Source: JANQPX01 sp051010395 (lineage in GTDB: Bacteria > Pseudomonadota > Alphaproteobacteria > Geminicoccales > Geminicoccaceae). Taken from it: DNA of 44,029 nt. The stretch covers positions 1 to 44,029 of the forward strand of contig JBPCVQ010000133.1 in the NCBI GenBank assembly GCA_051010395.1, given 5' to 3'. This document shows, in pieces, positions 26,479 through 34,201 of this stretch; the stretch's first letter is position 1; each line of letters begins with the position of its first letter. Both the position numbers and the translations under genes were made by a program. Under the pieces are notes generated by a model. The model was not told the origin of the DNA. It saw only the letters and a program-made list of their open reading frames with translations, and did no database searches.

Positions 26479-27435
26479 TTACCCCGCCGATTCCGGCAAA
26501 GGCAGGCGGGCAAGGCGCTCGGTCAGAAGTTCGAAAAACCCGTCGGCATCGATCTGGTCGACAACGAATGTGTTGGCCGGACTCTCCGAGCGCTGTCGCC
26601 AATCCACCAGGGTTCGTCCCATCGACGCTTCGCTTGCGATGTCGATCTCGACACGACAGTCGCGGCCATCGAAGAGATCGGGGCGCATCACATAGGCGAT
26701 GGCGCAGGGGTCATGCAGCGGGGCGCCGTGGCCTTCGCCCTTGGCCTGGTCGAAAATGTTGTAGAATGTCAAAAGGCCGTGCACGGCTTCGCTGACCTCG
26801 GTGCCGATCGCGCGAATGGCCGCGAGCCGTGACGGCGTGACCAGGGCCTTATGGGTGACATCCAGGCCATGCATGACGATCGGTGCTCCTGAACGGAACA
26901 CGATATCGGCGGCGTGCGGGTCGACATAGATGTTGAACTCGGCGGCTGGCGTGACGTTGCCGATGCCGATGGCGCCGCCCATGAGGACGATCGCCTTGAT
27001 GCGCGGGATGATGTCGGGAGCGAGGCGCATGGCGAGTGCGATGTTGGTCAGCGGGCCGACAGGGCAAAGCGTGACCGTGTCTGCCGGCTCACGACGTAAA
27101 ATGTCGATGATCGCAAGGACTCCATGGCCGTCCGCAAGCGGTGTTTTCGGCTCCGGCAGGTCGGCGCCGTCGAGGCCGGTCTTGCCATGCACGAATTCTG
27201 CGGTCACCAGATCACGCACCAGCGGTTTTTGCGCACCGGCATGAACGGGAATATCGGATCGGCCAGCGAGTTCGACCAGTTTTCGCGCGTTCACCTCGGT
27301 TAAGGCAAGCGGCACGTTGCCGGCGACCGCGGTAATGGCTAGTACATTCACCTCTTCGGGGGAGCCCAGCGCCAGAAGAATGGCGAGCGCGTCGTCTTGG
27401 CCGGGGTCGCAATCGATGATAATGGATTGTGGCAT
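26479..27435 (-). CDS. Inosine/uridine-preferring nucleoside hydrolase
   Basis: A 318-residue cytoplasmic enzyme that splits ribonucleosides into base and ribose. The N-terminal calcium-binding motif IIDCDPGQDDALAILLAL (about residues 5-22) is diagnostic. The substrate loops include TAVAGNVPLALTEVNARK, VTPAAEFNIYVDPHAA (about 160-175) and a C-terminal HDPCAIAY with the active-site His-Asp. ATG 27435 is chosen because GGGAGG lies upstream and the family starts there; the frame is open further upstream without homology. It probably forms an operon with the solute-binding protein gene downstream, and is divergent from the lipoprotein gene at 27603. Confidence 0.92.
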   Translation of the reverse strand: MPQSIIIDCDPGQDDALAILLALGSPEEVNVLAITAVAGNVPLALTEVNARKLVELAGRSDIPVHAGAQKPLVRDLVTAEFVHGKTGLDGADLPEPKTPLADGHGVLAIIDILRREPADTVTLCPVGPLTNIALAMRLAPDIIPRIKAIVLMGGAIGIGNVTPAAEFNIYVDPHAADIVFRSGAPIVMHGLDVTHKALVTPSRLAAIRAIGTEVSEAVHGLLTFYNIFDQAKGEGHGAPLHDPCAIAYVMRPDLFDGRDCRVEIDIASEASMGRTLVDWRQRSESPANTFVVDQIDADGFFELLTERLARLPLPESAG

Positions 27436-27602
27436 CAAGAAAACCTCCCGTGCATGATCGATACCGAGAAGCTTAATCCGATTGGATGTCTGCGTCCCCC
27501 CGGAAACCATGAAGTGAGAGCTTCAGCATTCATTCATTTTCGTGACGCTAACCTCCGAAGATCACGTAACGGGATAACGAAAACTTGGAAGCGGGGACGA
27601 AA

Positions 27603-28001
27603 ATGAAGAGACTTCTCATGATGGCGACCTTGACGGCGCTGACCCTCGTGGCCTGCGTGCCGCCGCCGCAGCCAGTCACAAAGCGCAACAGCGAACTCAC
27701 GCACGGCAATGTCCAGTTGCAGCTTCAGGTGGGTCAGACCACTCAGGCAGACGTGCTCGAAGCATTTGGTGCGCCGAATGTCACCACGATCGACGGTAAG
27801 GGGCAGGAGGTCTGGAGCTATCAACGTGCCGCGACGGTAGAGCAGGATTCGTCCAACTATAATTACTGGACAATCATTATCGCAGGCGGCGGTCAGGAGG
27901 CCTCTGGCTTCGAGCGCACGCAGCGCACCATAACCTTGATCATCAAATTCGACGACGCCGATGTGGTATCCGATTTCCGTAGTCGATCGAGCCAGTTCTA
28001 A
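27603..28001 (+). CDS. BamE/SmpA-like small lipoprotein
   Basis: A 132-residue lipoprotein: signal peptide with lipobox LVAC (Cys18) followed by VPPPQPV. The segment LQVGQTTQADVLEAFGAPN, followed by GKGQEVWSYQ, matches the BamE/OmlA fold (G-x-T-xx-D-V...-G-P...-W-x-Y). The protein continues with a Ser/Gly-rich stretch and a beta-rich end (RTITLIIKFDDADVV). The true BamE of the cell may be elsewhere, since many bacteria carry several such lipoproteins. ATG 27603 is preferred over an upstream in-frame TTG. It is followed 14 bp later by a second lipoprotein gene. Confidence 0.75.
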   Translation: MKRLLMMATLTALTLVACVPPPQPVTKRNSELTHGNVQLQLQVGQTTQADVLEAFGAPNVTTIDGKGQEVWSYQRAATVEQDSSNYNYWTIIIAGGGQEASGFERTQRTITLIIKFDDADVVSDFRSRSSQF

Positions 28002-28015
28002 AGAGGGTTTATGTC

Positions 28016-28546
28016 ATGTTGTTATTCGGTTCGACGTATGGACGGAAAGTGGCAGGCCCTCTGGCGTTGCTCATGGTGTTCGGGTTGTCGGCTTGCATTA
28101 AGTTGGGTGATCCTGAACCCGAGCTGACATCGCTCGATGTGCAGTCGATTCAGAAAAGAGACTATGATGTCAATCATGCGATCGCATTTACGAGTGTGCT
28201 GTCGGTTTTCCAGGATCTCGGTTACATCATCGACGGTGCCGATAAAGAGACAGGCTTCATCACCGCGCACAGCCCAGCCAAGGAAGCGGGCTTTGGGTGG
28301 GTAGAACTGTTCATTGACGATGAAGACGGTGACATCTCCGTCACCAGGCAGACAAAGTCCACCGCGGTGATCGAGGCATTGAACGAGGAGCGAACGTCGA
28401 TTCGACTGAATTTCGTTGTCGGTGAAACGCAGTCCAGCGGACAAGGTACCGCGACCCGCGACGAGCCGATCCTGGAAGCCGATGTCTATAGAAACGCTTT
28501 CGACAAGATCGAGGATGCGATTTTCATCCGGCAGGGCACCGGATAA
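28016..28546 (+). CDS. Lipoprotein of unknown function
   Basis: A 176-residue lipoprotein with signal peptide and lipobox LSAC (Cys27). The mature part has no family I can name with confidence. It begins IKLGDPEPELTSLDVQSIQK, contains VFQDLGYIIDGADKETGFIT, a pattern shared by small envelope lipoproteins in which a helix precedes a beta strand, and ends in an acidic helix-rich segment. ATG 28016 has AGAGGG 8 nt upstream; another ATG at 28011 is out of frame. It forms a two-gene operon with the BamE-like lipoprotein gene, so a shared envelope role is inferred. Confidence 0.7.
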   Translation: MLLFGSTYGRKVAGPLALLMVFGLSACIKLGDPEPELTSLDVQSIQKRDYDVNHAIAFTSVLSVFQDLGYIIDGADKETGFITAHSPAKEAGFGWVELFIDDEDGDISVTRQTKSTAVIEALNEERTSIRLNFVVGETQSSGQGTATRDEPILEADVYRNAFDKIEDAIFIRQGTG

Positions 28547-28577
28547 GACTAGACGCTCGCCGCTCTCGGGGCGTGTG

Positions 28578-28803
28578 ATGACCTCGATCCAATATCGATC
28601 CGAACTCACCTGCCCCGCTTGCGGTCACAAGAGCGTCCATACCATGCCGACGGAGCATCCTGTTTTTCCATGAATACACCGCCTGCAAGACCCAGCTGCG
28701 CCCTAAGTCGGGTGATTGCCGCGTCTTTTGCTCCTATGGCAGCGTGTCCTGTCCGCCAATCCAAAAAGCGAGAAAAACCGGCGGACAGGCGCCTCGCTGT
28801 TGA
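28578..28803 (+). pseudogene. Frameshifted GDCCVxC-family small protein
   Basis: The first part, from ATG 28578, reads MTSIQYRSELTCPACGHKSV then HTMPTEHPVF before TGA at 28671. From 28663, in another frame, the DNA reads FFHEYTACKTQLRPKSGDCR, then VFCSYGSVSCPPIQKAR, to TGA 28801-28803. Together they match end to end the known alphaproteobacterial family with LTCP.CGH, TMPT, a CxxC and GDCCVFCSYGS.PCPPIQ. Restoring the family spacing needs about two extra bases near the GTTTTTCC run (28662-28669). Several conserved cysteines are also lost (GDCR instead of GDCC). It is most likely a decaying gene; a sequencing error in the T-run cannot be excluded. Confidence 0.7.
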
Positions 28804-28949
28804 TCGAGGCTGCGCCTTTTCCCGTACCATGTTGCATGGCCGAAATCGAACCCGCTTGATTTTTAGGCATCAATGGTAAAAAAACTGATGCAGTGCACAA
28901 CTCTGCTGTCTGAGGTCGCTGCCAAGGCTCTGCTATCGAGGAAAATTGA

Positions 28950-29399
28950 ATGGACGAGCGCCAGGGCTATTATTTCGACGATCTCAAAGAGGGCATGAGC
29001 GAGGTCTTCTCCAAGACCATCACCGAAGCCGACCTTTTGATGTTCGCGGGCGTGTCCGGCGATACCAATCCGATCCATCTGGACCAGGATTTCGCCAGCC
29101 GGACCATGTTCGAGGGCAGGATCGCCCATGGCATGCTGACCGCGAGCCTGGTGTCCACGGTGCTCGGCACCAAGCTGCCAGGACCAGGCGCTATCTACGT
29201 CAACCAGAACCTCCGCTTCCTCGCGCCCGTGCGCATCGGCGACACGGTGATCGCGCGCGCCGCGATCAAAGAGCTGAACCGCCAACGCAAGCGCGTCACA
29301 TTAGCGACCACCTGCAATGTCGGTGACATCAAAGTGCTGGACGGCGAAGCCACCCTCATGGTCCCAAGACGGCCCACTGGCGTGCCGCCAGAGGCATGA
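28950..29399 (+). CDS. MaoC-family (R)-specific enoyl-CoA hydratase
   Basis: A 149-residue hot-dog-fold protein. The hydratase-2 motif is visible: FAGVSGDTNPIHLDQDFA, with Asp38, Asn40 and His43, the catalytic Asp-His pair, followed by the substrate-tunnel segment RIAHGMLTASLVSTVLG. Family enzymes hydrate trans-2-enoyl-CoA to (R)-3-hydroxyacyl-CoA, linking fatty acid oxidation to polyhydroxyalkanoate or other pathways. ATG 28950 has a GAGGA ribosome site upstream. It is a single gene; convergent with the YHS-like gene at 29628. Confidence 0.9.
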   Translation: MDERQGYYFDDLKEGMSEVFSKTITEADLLMFAGVSGDTNPIHLDQDFASRTMFEGRIAHGMLTASLVSTVLGTKLPGPGAIYVNQNLRFLAPVRIGDTVIARAAIKELNRQRKRVTLATTCNVGDIKVLDGEATLMVPRRPTGVPPEA

Positions 29400-29424
29400 C
29401 GGGCGCACCGCTTCGCAGCCTGAC

Positions 29425-29628
29425 CTAGTTCTTGTTCCGCCTGGCTGCGCCTGCGGCCTCGAAATGTTTCGTTGCGGTCTCGAACTTGTCGCGGCAGCCG
29501 GTGTTGCAGAAACCGACGACCTGGCCCTGATAGAGTGTGAGCGAATCCGCGGCTACGGGCTTCCCGGACCAGGGGCAGATATCGTTGATGCAGTCTTCCA
29601 TCTGCAGTGATTGGTTGTCAGCCGCCAT
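29425..29628 (-). CDS. YHS/TRASH-like small metal-binding protein
   Basis: A 67-residue protein with DICPWSGKPVAADSLTLYQG and VVGFCNTGCRDKFETATKHF. The C-P-x-x-G-x-x-V ... F-C-x-x-x-C-R-x-x-F pattern is that of YHS/TRASH metal-binding mini-domains. Close relatives are often mislabelled as glutathione S-transferases. Role unknown; these domains are thought to bind or sense metal ions. ATG 29628 has GGAG upstream. The mak-like gene lies upstream on the same strand, only about 20 bp away, so it may be co-transcribed. Confidence 0.7.
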   Translation of the reverse strand: MAADNQSLQMEDCINDICPWSGKPVAADSLTLYQGQVVGFCNTGCRDKFETATKHFEAAGAARRNKN

Positions 29629-29648
29629 GTTTGAACTCCGTCTAAAGT

Positions 29649-30566
29649 CTACCCGATGGCGGCGCCATCGCGGCCAAGCCAGGCGGCTCCTCTGACGCCT
29701 GAGGAATCGCCATGCATCGGGGCGCGAAGCGCCGTGCGGACGGTGTCAGAGAAGACATAAGTCTGCCAGATACGAGGCACGCTCTCGTAAAGGCGTTCCA
29801 GCTGCGAGAGCCCGCCGCCAAGTACGATGACGTCGGGATCGAGCAGGTTAATGACCATCGAGAGGCCGCGAGCAAGGCGATGCTCGTAGCGCTGAACGGT
29901 TGCCTCGGCCTCGGCATCTCCGCCGGCCGCTGCTTTCACGATGGCAGGCGGGTCGATCGCCTCGCCGGTGATCCGCAGGTGATCAGCCGCCATCCCGGGG
30001 CCGCAAAGCCAGGTCTCGATACAGCCGGAAAGTCCGCAATAGCAATCAGGTCCCGGCAATTCTTCCACCTGCGGCCAGGGGAGCGGATTGTGGCCCCATT
30101 CACCGGCGATCGCATTCGGCCCGGCAAGCGGTTGGCCGCGCACCACCAGCCCGCCACCGACACCTGTGCCGATGATCACGCAAAAGACCGAGGATGCCCC
30201 GGCGGCAGCGCCGTCGGTCGCCTCCGATAAGGCGAGGCAGTCAGCGTCATTGGCAATCGCGAGATCGCGTCCGAGGCAGGCCTTCAGGTCGCGATCGAAT
30301 GGCTTGCCGTTCAGCCATGTCGAGTTGGAATTCTTCATCAATCCCGTCGCCGGCGAAATCGCACCCGGCGTTCCGAAGCCGAGCGTTCCCTTGGTGCCAA
30401 GCTCGAACTCGGTCTCCGCGATCATGTCGCGAAGCGTTTCGAGCGTGTCTCGGTAACTGTCCCGCGGGCTCGATTTGCGACGACGCAGGCGTACCTTGCC
30501 CTCCTGATCGAGGGCGATGATTTCGATCTTGGTCCCGCCGAGGTCGATGCCGAGCGCCAGCGTCAT
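29649..30566 (-). CDS. mak: Mak-like fructokinase (ROK family)
   Basis: A 305-residue sugar kinase. It follows E. coli Mak (YajF) closely: GIDLGGTKIEIIALD at the start, NSNSTWLNGKPFDRDL (about residues 80-95), NDADCLALSEATDGAAAGAS, IIGTGVGGGL, AGEWGHNPLPWP, the zinc-binding ROK motif CYCGLSGCIETWLCG, and a final HGDSSGVRGAAWL. Mak phosphorylates fructose (and mannose) at C6/C1 with ATP, feeding glycolysis. This matches the FrcBCA-type sugar importer found 8-11 kb away; in some rhizobia a ROK kinase sits in the same operon. It is transcribed on the same strand as rsmD. Confidence 0.9.
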   Translation of the reverse strand: MTLALGIDLGGTKIEIIALDQEGKVRLRRRKSSPRDSYRDTLETLRDMIAETEFELGTKGTLGFGTPGAISPATGLMKNSNSTWLNGKPFDRDLKACLGRDLAIANDADCLALSEATDGAAAGASSVFCVIIGTGVGGGLVVRGQPLAGPNAIAGEWGHNPLPWPQVEELPGPDCYCGLSGCIETWLCGPGMAADHLRITGEAIDPPAIVKAAAGGDAEAEATVQRYEHRLARGLSMVINLLDPDVIVLGGGLSQLERLYESVPRIWQTYVFSDTVRTALRAPMHGDSSGVRGAAWLGRDGAAIG

Positions 30567-30612
30567 GGAAACCGTCCGCCTCCTGGCTGGTAGGTTGGTT
30601 CAGATCGCACCA

Positions 30613-31200
30613 TCACAACATGTTTTCCAGAGATGATGAAGGCCCGACCTGCTCTCCCTCGTGATGAGCGCGCAGAAAGATCAGCCTGGCCGCGCCGTAG
30701 CGGCGGTCCTGTTCCACATCGAAGCCCGCTGGGAGGTCGATCGTCTCCTTGGCCGCCAGTTCAACGACGATGAGGACGTCATCCGCCAGCCAGTCCCGAT
30801 CGAGCGTCGAGAGGGTCTTGGTTGCAAGGCCGCTTCGATAGGGTGGATCCATGAAAACGACATCGAAGCGGCAAGGCGGCCGGGCGAGGCGGGTGGCATT
30901 CATGCGACGGACATGAACGCCGCCCGGTCGGCCGAGTGCTTCGACATTAATACCCGCAAGCGCGACATCCTCATCGATCAGCCAGACTTCATCGGCACCG
31001 CGTGAATAGGCTTCGAGACCGACCGCGCCGGTGCCGCAGAAAAGATCCAAAAACCTAGTATCGGCGATCAAGCCGGCATGGTCGAGAATGTTGAACAACG
31101 CTTCGCGCGCCCGTTCGCTGGTCGGACGGATCGATTGATCGCGTGGGCTCGACAAACGTCTGCCGCGGTATCGCCCGCCGATGATCCGCATCTTGCTCAT
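30613..31200 (-). CDS. rsmD: 16S rRNA (guanine966-N2)-methyltransferase
   Basis: A 195-residue SAM-dependent methyltransferase that modifies G966 of 16S rRNA. It starts with MSKMRIIGGRYRGRRLSSP, the standard RsmD opening, followed by IRPTSERAREALFNIL. SAM motif I is FLDLFCGTGAVGLEAYSRGA, and the catalytic motif is VVFMDPPYRSG. ATG 31200 is chosen because homology begins there; the frame is open about 66 codons further but without family character, running across the divergent promoter region. It precedes the mak-like gene on the same strand and is divergent from the di-haem cytochrome gene. Confidence 0.92.
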   Translation of the reverse strand: MSKMRIIGGRYRGRRLSSPRDQSIRPTSERAREALFNILDHAGLIADTRFLDLFCGTGAVGLEAYSRGADEVWLIDEDVALAGINVEALGRPGGVHVRRMNATRLARPPCRFDVVFMDPPYRSGLATKTLSTLDRDWLADDVLIVVELAAKETIDLPAGFDVEQDRRYGAARLIFLRAHHEGEQVGPSSSLENML

Positions 31201-31354
31201 GATCTTGCACCCATGCCAGCGATATAACCTCTCGAAACGTCCTTGGGGACATGCCGGGTTCAAAAAAAATCGATTTCGAATTGACAAAACGTTGTCGACT
31301 GAACATCTAAATAAAGCAGTTGGAACAACAAGAAGAGAGCAAAGTAAAAAATCA
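31201..31354. promoter_or_regulatory. Divergent promoter region rsmD / di-haem cytochrome operon
   Basis: This 154-bp interval is clearly more AT-rich than its flanks and lies between two divergent transcription starts. A TTGACA at 31281-31286 could be a -35 box for the cytochrome operon, with weak -10 candidates (TCTAAA at 31306) at long spacing. No operator was recognised. Confidence 0.4.
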
Positions 31355-33298
31355 ATGTCTATTGTTGTGTTGATGTCTTCATGTGAACAGCTGTTCACAT
31401 ATTTGCGTGTTCGTTTGCAGCGAGCTCTTCTGGCTGTCGTTCTGACGATCCTGGCGATCCAGCCGACCAGCGCTCACATACAGAATGAAGCGCCCTGGCA
31501 CGCTGTAGCCTACGCCTATCTCAATACGTTGTTTCTGCTCAATTTGGAGCCCGTTGACTGGTCCTTGATCGAGCGGGTGCTGACCACCGACCATGACGGT
31601 CGCATCCTCGGGCGTCCCGCCTCCGAGCGGCTGATCGAGTTGGATCAGGCCGCTGGCACGGCGCATTGGCAGGCGATCGAAACAGCTCTTTCAACCCAAA
31701 GCGCTGCAACCTTGCATGCGGCGACCACCAGGGCGGTGTCGGCAGCAATCCGCCAGCATCTCACGAACGCTGCTGCCGCTTTGGAGCAACCCGGTCTTGC
31801 GCGCGCCGAGATCGACCAGGCACAGGCTCTGTTCCGCGTCTTTGCCGATCCTCTGAAACAGACCGATCCCGAGGGCTTTCGCGCCCTTGGTCTCGCCTGG
31901 CTGGAACTCGCCTCCAGTGTTCGCCAGACCGGCGTGATCACTGCGGGGGGGCTGCCTGCGGACCAGCCGGCGTTCGCCTCGGCACGGACATTGCTCAGCA
32001 GTTATCTGATGGAGAATTTCGAGCCCGAGATGTTTGCACCGCGCAGCGTCTACGCGCCGATACCTGAGCAGCGCGTCATCGCCGATCCTCATATCGAACT
32101 CGCTGCCTGGCTGCCCCCCGGCAGCGATCTTAACGATCAGGACCCGCTGCCGCGCCTGGTTTTGAACTTCGAGGAGCAAGGGATCGACGAGCGGGATCTT
32201 TTTCTCGTGGCGTTCGGCGACATGCTGTTCGACAGCCCCGAGATCTTCGGCGATCCGGCCAAGAGTCTCGGCCTCACCTGTTCCACCTGTCATAATCGGA
32301 GCGACGTCAATCAGCGTTTCTTCATCACCGGCATCAGCCCGCATCCGGGAGTGGTGGATGTCGATGGCAGCTTCTTCAATGCGAAGTTCAACGATCACCG
32401 TGTCGACCCTGTCGATATTCCGAGCCTGCGTGGCCTGCGCTTCACCGGCCCCTATGGCCGTGACGGGCGCTTCGCCAGCCTTCGGGACTTCACTCGCAAC
32501 GTCATCATCAACGAATTCAAGGGCCCGGAGCCGAGCCCATTGGTGCTGGACGCGCTGATCGCCTACATGCTGGAGTTCGACTTTCTTCCCGCGCCCTACT
32601 TGGAGCGGGATGGTCGCCTGAACGCAACCGCCTCCGATGCGGCGAAACGCGGCGAACTTTTGTTTCAAGCGCCTTTTCCGTTGATGAACAATGGCCAGTC
32701 CTGCGCCAGCTGCCACACGCCCGAGTCCCATTTCACCGATAATGCCGTTCATGACATCGGCTCGGCCGGCGAGGGAGCTGCGAGCGGGTTCAGCGGTGCT
32801 TTCGACACGCCGACGCTGCTCGGCACGTTGCATACGGCTCCCTATCTGCATGACGGCCGCTTTTCGACTCTGGCCGAGGTGGTCGCCTGGAAAGACGAGA
32901 CCTTTGGGCTTGGTCTGGACGAAGCAGAACAAGCTGATCTTACAGCTTATCTCCTGGCCGTCGGCGAGGGGGGGGACGCTTATCAGGTATTCGATGAGGA
33001 AACCACGCCGTTTCGCCTGATGATCGAAGAACTCACAGTCTTCCTCAGCACCCTCGATACCCTGATCTCTGAACAGGATCGTGATCACGCTGATCTGCTG
33101 CTGCGCACGGTCGCCGGAGACATGGAGCTGGACGCCAGCGCCATGACCAACCGGGATGCCCGCGACAAGACGCAGGAACTTGCCGAAAGCCTCTGGCGAC
33201 TGCGCGACATGATCCTGCAAGAGCAGTGGGACGAGGCCGCGAGCGCTTGGCAGAACCATCGCGAGATGGCGGATGTTTATGATTCGGAGCTGCGCTGA
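31355..33298 (+). CDS. Di-haem MauG/CCP-family c-type cytochrome with extra N-terminal domain
   Basis: A 647-residue periplasmic protein (start ATG 31355 preferred; ATG 31373 also possible). Signal peptide core ALLAVVLTILAIQPTSAH. Residues about 35-290 are a mostly helical region I cannot name. The C-terminal half is the cytochrome c peroxidase/MauG fold: haem sites CSTCH (residues 309-313) and CASCH (450-454), about 141 apart as usual, plus SLRGLRFTGPYGRDGRF and APYLHDGRFSTLAEVV. Family enzymes reduce hydrogen peroxide or carry out high-valent haem oxidations of a partner. Its stop codon overlaps the ATG of a PhnD-like binding protein, and PhnC- and PhnE-like genes follow, so enzyme and importer are co-expressed. 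The joint function is unknown. Confidence 0.85.
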   Translation: MSIVVLMSSCEQLFTYLRVRLQRALLAVVLTILAIQPTSAHIQNEAPWHAVAYAYLNTLFLLNLEPVDWSLIERVLTTDHDGRILGRPASERLIELDQAAGTAHWQAIETALSTQSAATLHAATTRAVSAAIRQHLTNAAAALEQPGLARAEIDQAQALFRVFADPLKQTDPEGFRALGLAWLELASSVRQTGVITAGGLPADQPAFASARTLLSSYLMENFEPEMFAPRSVYAPIPEQRVIADPHIELAAWLPPGSDLNDQDPLPRLVLNFEEQGIDERDLFLVAFGDMLFDSPEIFGDPAKSLGLTCSTCHNRSDVNQRFFITGISPHPGVVDVDGSFFNAKFNDHRVDPVDIPSLRGLRFTGPYGRDGRFASLRDFTRNVIINEFKGPEPSPLVLDALIAYMLEFDFLPAPYLERDGRLNATASDAAKRGELLFQAPFPLMNNGQSCASCHTPESHFTDNAVHDIGSAGEGAASGFSGAFDTPTLLGTLHTAPYLHDGRFSTLAEVVAWKDETFGLGLDEAEQADLTAYLLAVGEGGDAYQVFDEETTPFRLMIEELTVFLSTLDTLISEQDRDHADLLLRTVAGDMELDASAMTNRDARDKTQELAESLWRLRDMILQEQWDEAASAWQNHREMADVYDSELR

Positions 33299-34182
33299 TG
33301 ATCGATAGACAACGCCGAACCTTGTTGAAGACGGCGGGCGCACTCGCACTCGGTGCCAGTCTTCTTCCCATCAGATCGACAGCGGCGGACGATGCCGCCC
33401 TCACCCTCGCGTTCATCCCTCAGGAAAACCCGGAAAAGCTCCTCGGCGATATCGACGTGATCACCGACTATCTCAGCGATAGGATCGGTGTTCCGGTCAA
33501 TGGTTTCGTCACCCTGGATCACGCAGCGGCAGTCGAGGCGTTGCGTGCCGGTACGGCGGATATTTCGTTCACCGGCGCTCTGCCTTATGTCTTCGCCAAC
33601 GAGGCCTTCGGCGCCGAAGTGCTGCTCGCTGAAGTCTATCGCGGCTCTTCGACCTATGCGTCCCGCCTGTTCGTGCGCAAGGACAGCGGGCTCGAGACGC
33701 TGGACGATCTGCGCGGCAAAACGGCGGCCTTTGCCGACCCGATTTCAGAATCAGGCTATCTATACCCACTCGAGATTCTGGCCGAAGCCGGCCTTCTCGA
33801 CCCGAGCGCCGACCCCCACGCCTTCTTTGACCAGGTATATTTCGCAGGCGGCTATCAACAAGCGATCCAGGCTGTTGCCAACGGCCTGGTGGATGTCGCG
33901 GGGGTAAGCGAGTTTTCGGATATGCTGCTCACCCCGGAACAGCAGACGGAAGTGCATTGGATCGCCGAGAGCCAGCCTATTCCCTCCCATGCGGTCATCG
34001 CCCGCCCCGGCCTGGACGGCGACCTGAAGGCGGTGTTCAAAGAAGCGATGCTCGGCCTGAACGAGCCGAAGAACCGACATCTTTTGAAGCATGTCTACGG
34101 GCCGGACGGTTATGTCGGCACCGACCACCAAGCCTATGCCCCGGTGGCGGAGATTGCGAGGCGCTATGGCTTACTTAGCTGA
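33298..34182 (+). CDS. PhnD-like periplasmic binding protein
   Basis: A 294-residue exported protein. The N-terminus MIDRQRRTLLKTAGALALG resembles a twin-arginine (Tat) signal. The mature domain LTLAFIPQENPEKLLGDIDV, then VEALRAGTADISFTGALPYV and SRLFVRKDSGLETLDDLRGK, matches the phosphate/phosphite/phosphonate-binding PhnD family (type II periplasmic fold). The ligand is not predictable: relatives bind phosphonates, phosphite, and in AioX-like branches arsenite. Its ATG overlaps the last codon of the di-haem cytochrome gene, and it is followed by its ATPase and permease genes. Confidence 0.88.
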   Translation: MIDRQRRTLLKTAGALALGASLLPIRSTAADDAALTLAFIPQENPEKLLGDIDVITDYLSDRIGVPVNGFVTLDHAAAVEALRAGTADISFTGALPYVFANEAFGAEVLLAEVYRGSSTYASRLFVRKDSGLETLDDLRGKTAAFADPISESGYLYPLEILAEAGLLDPSADPHAFFDQVYFAGGYQQAIQAVANGLVDVAGVSEFSDMLLTPEQQTEVHWIAESQPIPSHAVIARPGLDGDLKAVFKEAMLGLNEPKNRHLLKHVYGPDGYVGTDHQAYAPVAEIARRYGLLS

Positions 34183-34201
34183 TCGCGACGGGGGCACACG
34201 C

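Noticed and set aside
28671..28673. TGA read as selenocysteine in the GDCCVxC gene
   Set aside because: Reading through this TGA in the same frame gives no family sequence; the continuing homology is in another frame, so a frameshift explains it better.
31691..33349. 552-codon frame antisense to the di-haem cytochrome gene
   Set aside because: The sense strand has two haem motifs and CCP landmarks; the antisense product is compositionally biased with no domain.
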